The translations under genes and the position numbers were made by a program. A stretch of DNA of 15,502 nt from JAKQHY01 sp034429475 (GTDB lineage: Bacteria; Chloroflexota; Anaerolineae; B4-G1; SLSP01): assembly GCA_034429475.1 (NCBI GenBank), contig DAOUGD010000152.1, positions 1 to 15,502 of the forward strand, written 5' to 3'. The notes under the pieces are model-generated. The model searched no databases. It saw only the letters and a list, made by a program, of their open reading frames with translations, and was not told where the DNA came from. This document shows positions 14,500 through 15,502 of this stretch, in pieces (position 1 is the first letter of the stretch; each line of letters begins with the position of its first letter).

Positions 14500-15247
14500 C
14501 TGGCGGGAGTACGTCATCCGCTTTGACCCGGAAGCCGGCGAAGTCGCCATCAAAATCGGCCCCCTGGTCAATACCGGGCAAGTTCCCTATGCCGGGACGG
14601 AGCCGGAAGGCGCGGCAGAAGTGCGGCGTTTCGTGGGCGTCCCCCTGGTGCATACCTACAGCGACGAATACAAGGTCAACATCTTCAGCGGGCCGACATT
14701 CCGCTTTGCCCGCGCGGGCGATAAATTGGTGGTGCATTTCCTCGACTGGCACCATCGCTGGACGCACAGCCTCCTGCTGGCCGTCGGCGTGGGACTTTTG
14801 ATGGGCCTGCTCGTCAGGCTGCTCACCGGCGATTGGCGCCTGGGGCGCTGGGGCGGACTCGTCACCTGGCTCGGCTTCAGCGGGCACATTCTGGAAGACC
14901 AACTGGGGCACATGGGCAGCAACCTCTTCTGGCCGCTAACCCACCACCGCATTCCCGGCCCCGGCCTGATCCATGCCGGCGACGCCATCCCCAACTTCCT
15001 CACCGTCTGGACGTCGCTCGCGTTCATCCTCTTCAACCTGGATCGCTTTTCTGCCACGCCGCACTTGCCACCAGGCCCCTACCTGCTCGGCGCAGTGGGC
15101 GTTCCCTGGCTGCTCCTCGGCGGCGCTTACATCGCCGGGAAACTGCGGCAAAAGCGCGCGCAGCCCTCCCCAGAAAGCCAGCGCCAATCCGAACAAATTG
15201 CCGAGGCCAAATTACTGGAATTGACCTGATCGTTGCGTATAAAAATT

Positions 15248-15297
15248 ACGTGACACGCCATACTCGCATAAAAAACATGCCATTAGGCGTTCCACGT
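15248..15297. promoter_or_regulatory. Imperfect dyad upstream of the lipoprotein gene
   Basis: ACGTGACACGCC (15248-15259) and GGCGTTCCACGT (15286-15297) are inverted with 10 of 12 matches around 26 nt. No T-run follows. It ends just before the -10 of the next gene, so an operator is as likely as a terminator for the ydjM-like gene. Confidence 0.35.
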
Positions 15298-15305
15298 TTT
15301 ACGTA

Positions 15306-15314
15306 TGGTATAAT
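15306..15314 (+). promoter_or_regulatory. Extended -10 promoter of the lipoprotein gene
   Basis: TGG followed by a perfect TATAAT (15309-15314). Eight nt separate it from GTG 15323, so the transcript would be leaderless or have a leader of 1-2 nt. No clear -35, as is common with extended -10 promoters. Confidence 0.6.
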
Positions 15315-15322
15315 TTTCCCTT

Positions 15323-15502
15323 GTGAAACCATTACCCAACTGGATACAATCGGGACTCTGGGGAAGCTCGTTCGCTTTGGCGCTGCTATTGGGAAGTTGC
15401 AAAGCCATTGTCATCCCACCGCCTACCCCCACCCCACCCATCGCCGCAAGCGCCACGCCACGTCCCACCGCCACCTTTCTGCCGGGGGCATACCTCACCC
15501 CC
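15323..15502 (+). CDS. Lipoprotein, 5' part only (runs off the window)
   Basis: The first 60 codons are visible. The start GTG gives VKPLPNWIQSGLWGSS, a hydrophobic stretch FALALLLG and the lipobox LGSC, so Cys 28 would be lipidated and become the mature N terminus. It is followed by a Pro/Thr/Ala-rich linker (IPPPTPTPPIAAS...). This predicts a membrane-tethered lipoprotein on a flexible stalk; the functional domain lies outside the window, so no role can be given. There is no Shine-Dalgarno: the promoter position implies a leaderless message. The Pro/Thr linker is of the same style as the protein at 5323-6093. Confidence 0.7.
   Translation, partial: MKPLPNWIQSGLWGSSFALALLLGSCKAIVIPPPTPTPPIAASATPRPTATFLPGAYLTP

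Larger units (their letters stand above)
14136..15229 (+). pseudogene. YdjM/DUF457-family membrane metal-dependent hydrolase, broken by a 62-bp insertion
   Basis: Family of small membrane proteins annotated as metal-dependent hydrolases (E. coli YdjM, LexA-regulated); substrate unknown. The N-terminal part (14136-14437) reads MKGISHFITGVALATFF ... GGILPDTIDFKFARYWEKF in frame; the rest (from 14500) is in another frame: LWREYVIRFDPEAGEVAIKI, then DWHHRWTHSLLLAVGVGLL with the HxxxTH-type motif, GHILEDQLGHMGSN, and two more membrane helices ending LELT. The frame change is caused by a 30-bp direct repeat (14408-14437 and 14470-14499) with 32 bp between. Removing 62 bp joins the parts into one 343-aa frame with no other fault. 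As it stands, translation from 14136 would run out of frame to a stop at 14799-14801. An internal GTG at 14621 could at best give the 202-aa C-terminal half. Recent break, reversible switch or assembly error are all possible. Confidence 0.82.

Noticed and set aside
14400..14520. Programmed ribosomal frameshift in the ydjM-like gene
   Set aside because: There is no slippery site, and the frame change is fully explained by a 62-bp duplication-insertion.
1..15502. tRNA, rRNA, riboswitch, transposase, phage or defence-cluster genes other than the TA pair
   Set aside because: I looked on both strands in all gaps and saw no cloverleaf, rRNA text, IS gene or further defence-family protein.

Overview
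This is a bacterial chromosomal window of mostly GC-rich coding DNA, with AT-rich, repeat-laden intergenic gaps. The Pro/Thr-rich extracytoplasmic proteins, the GC content, the many small palindromic intergenic repeats and the gene families all suit a Chloroflexota-type organism (Anaerolineae or Caldilineae relatives). That assignment is inference: no rRNA or other taxonomic marker is present.

Layout. A plus-strand histidine kinase (20-1114) meets a long run of minus-strand genes head-on, with a perfect 27-bp hairpin between them. Read in the direction of transcription (right to left), the minus-strand run is: a 954-aa hybrid kinase (13799-10935); a conserved protein of unknown function (10783-10040); a LURP-one-related protein (9886-9398); a Nudix hydrolase (9329-8886); a RelE-type toxin, XRE antitoxin and rlhA, each overlapping the next by 4 nt (8814-6345); and a membrane-anchored Ig-like protein, pth and mfd, again with a 4-nt overlap or a 3-nt gap (6093-1187). 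The right end returns to the plus strand with a broken YdjM-family membrane hydrolase gene (14136-15229) and the start of a lipoprotein gene running off the window (15323 onward).

How the genes work together. The central part is rich in translation and genome-maintenance functions: RlhA (23S rRNA hydroxylation), Pth (recycling of peptidyl-tRNA), Mfd (rescue of stalled RNA polymerase and repair) and a ribosome-dependent mRNA-cleaving toxin pair. Two unrelated signalling kinases lie at the two sides. The 954-aa kinase starts with a receiver domain that has lost its phosphorylation chemistry and ends with an intact one.

Most notable signals: (1) a 30-bp perfect direct repeat with 62-bp periodicity that breaks the ydjM-like gene, and whose collapse would restore a 343-aa frame exactly; (2) a 73-nt terminator-shaped repeat present twice in opposite orientations, one copy in the leader of the pth-mfd operon; (3) a toxin-antitoxin pair fused by overlaps to an rRNA-modification gene and driven by an extended -10 promoter placed so that the toxin mRNA should be leaderless; (4) the degenerate receiver of the large kinase. 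I did not find a clearly new multi-gene defence or biosynthetic system.
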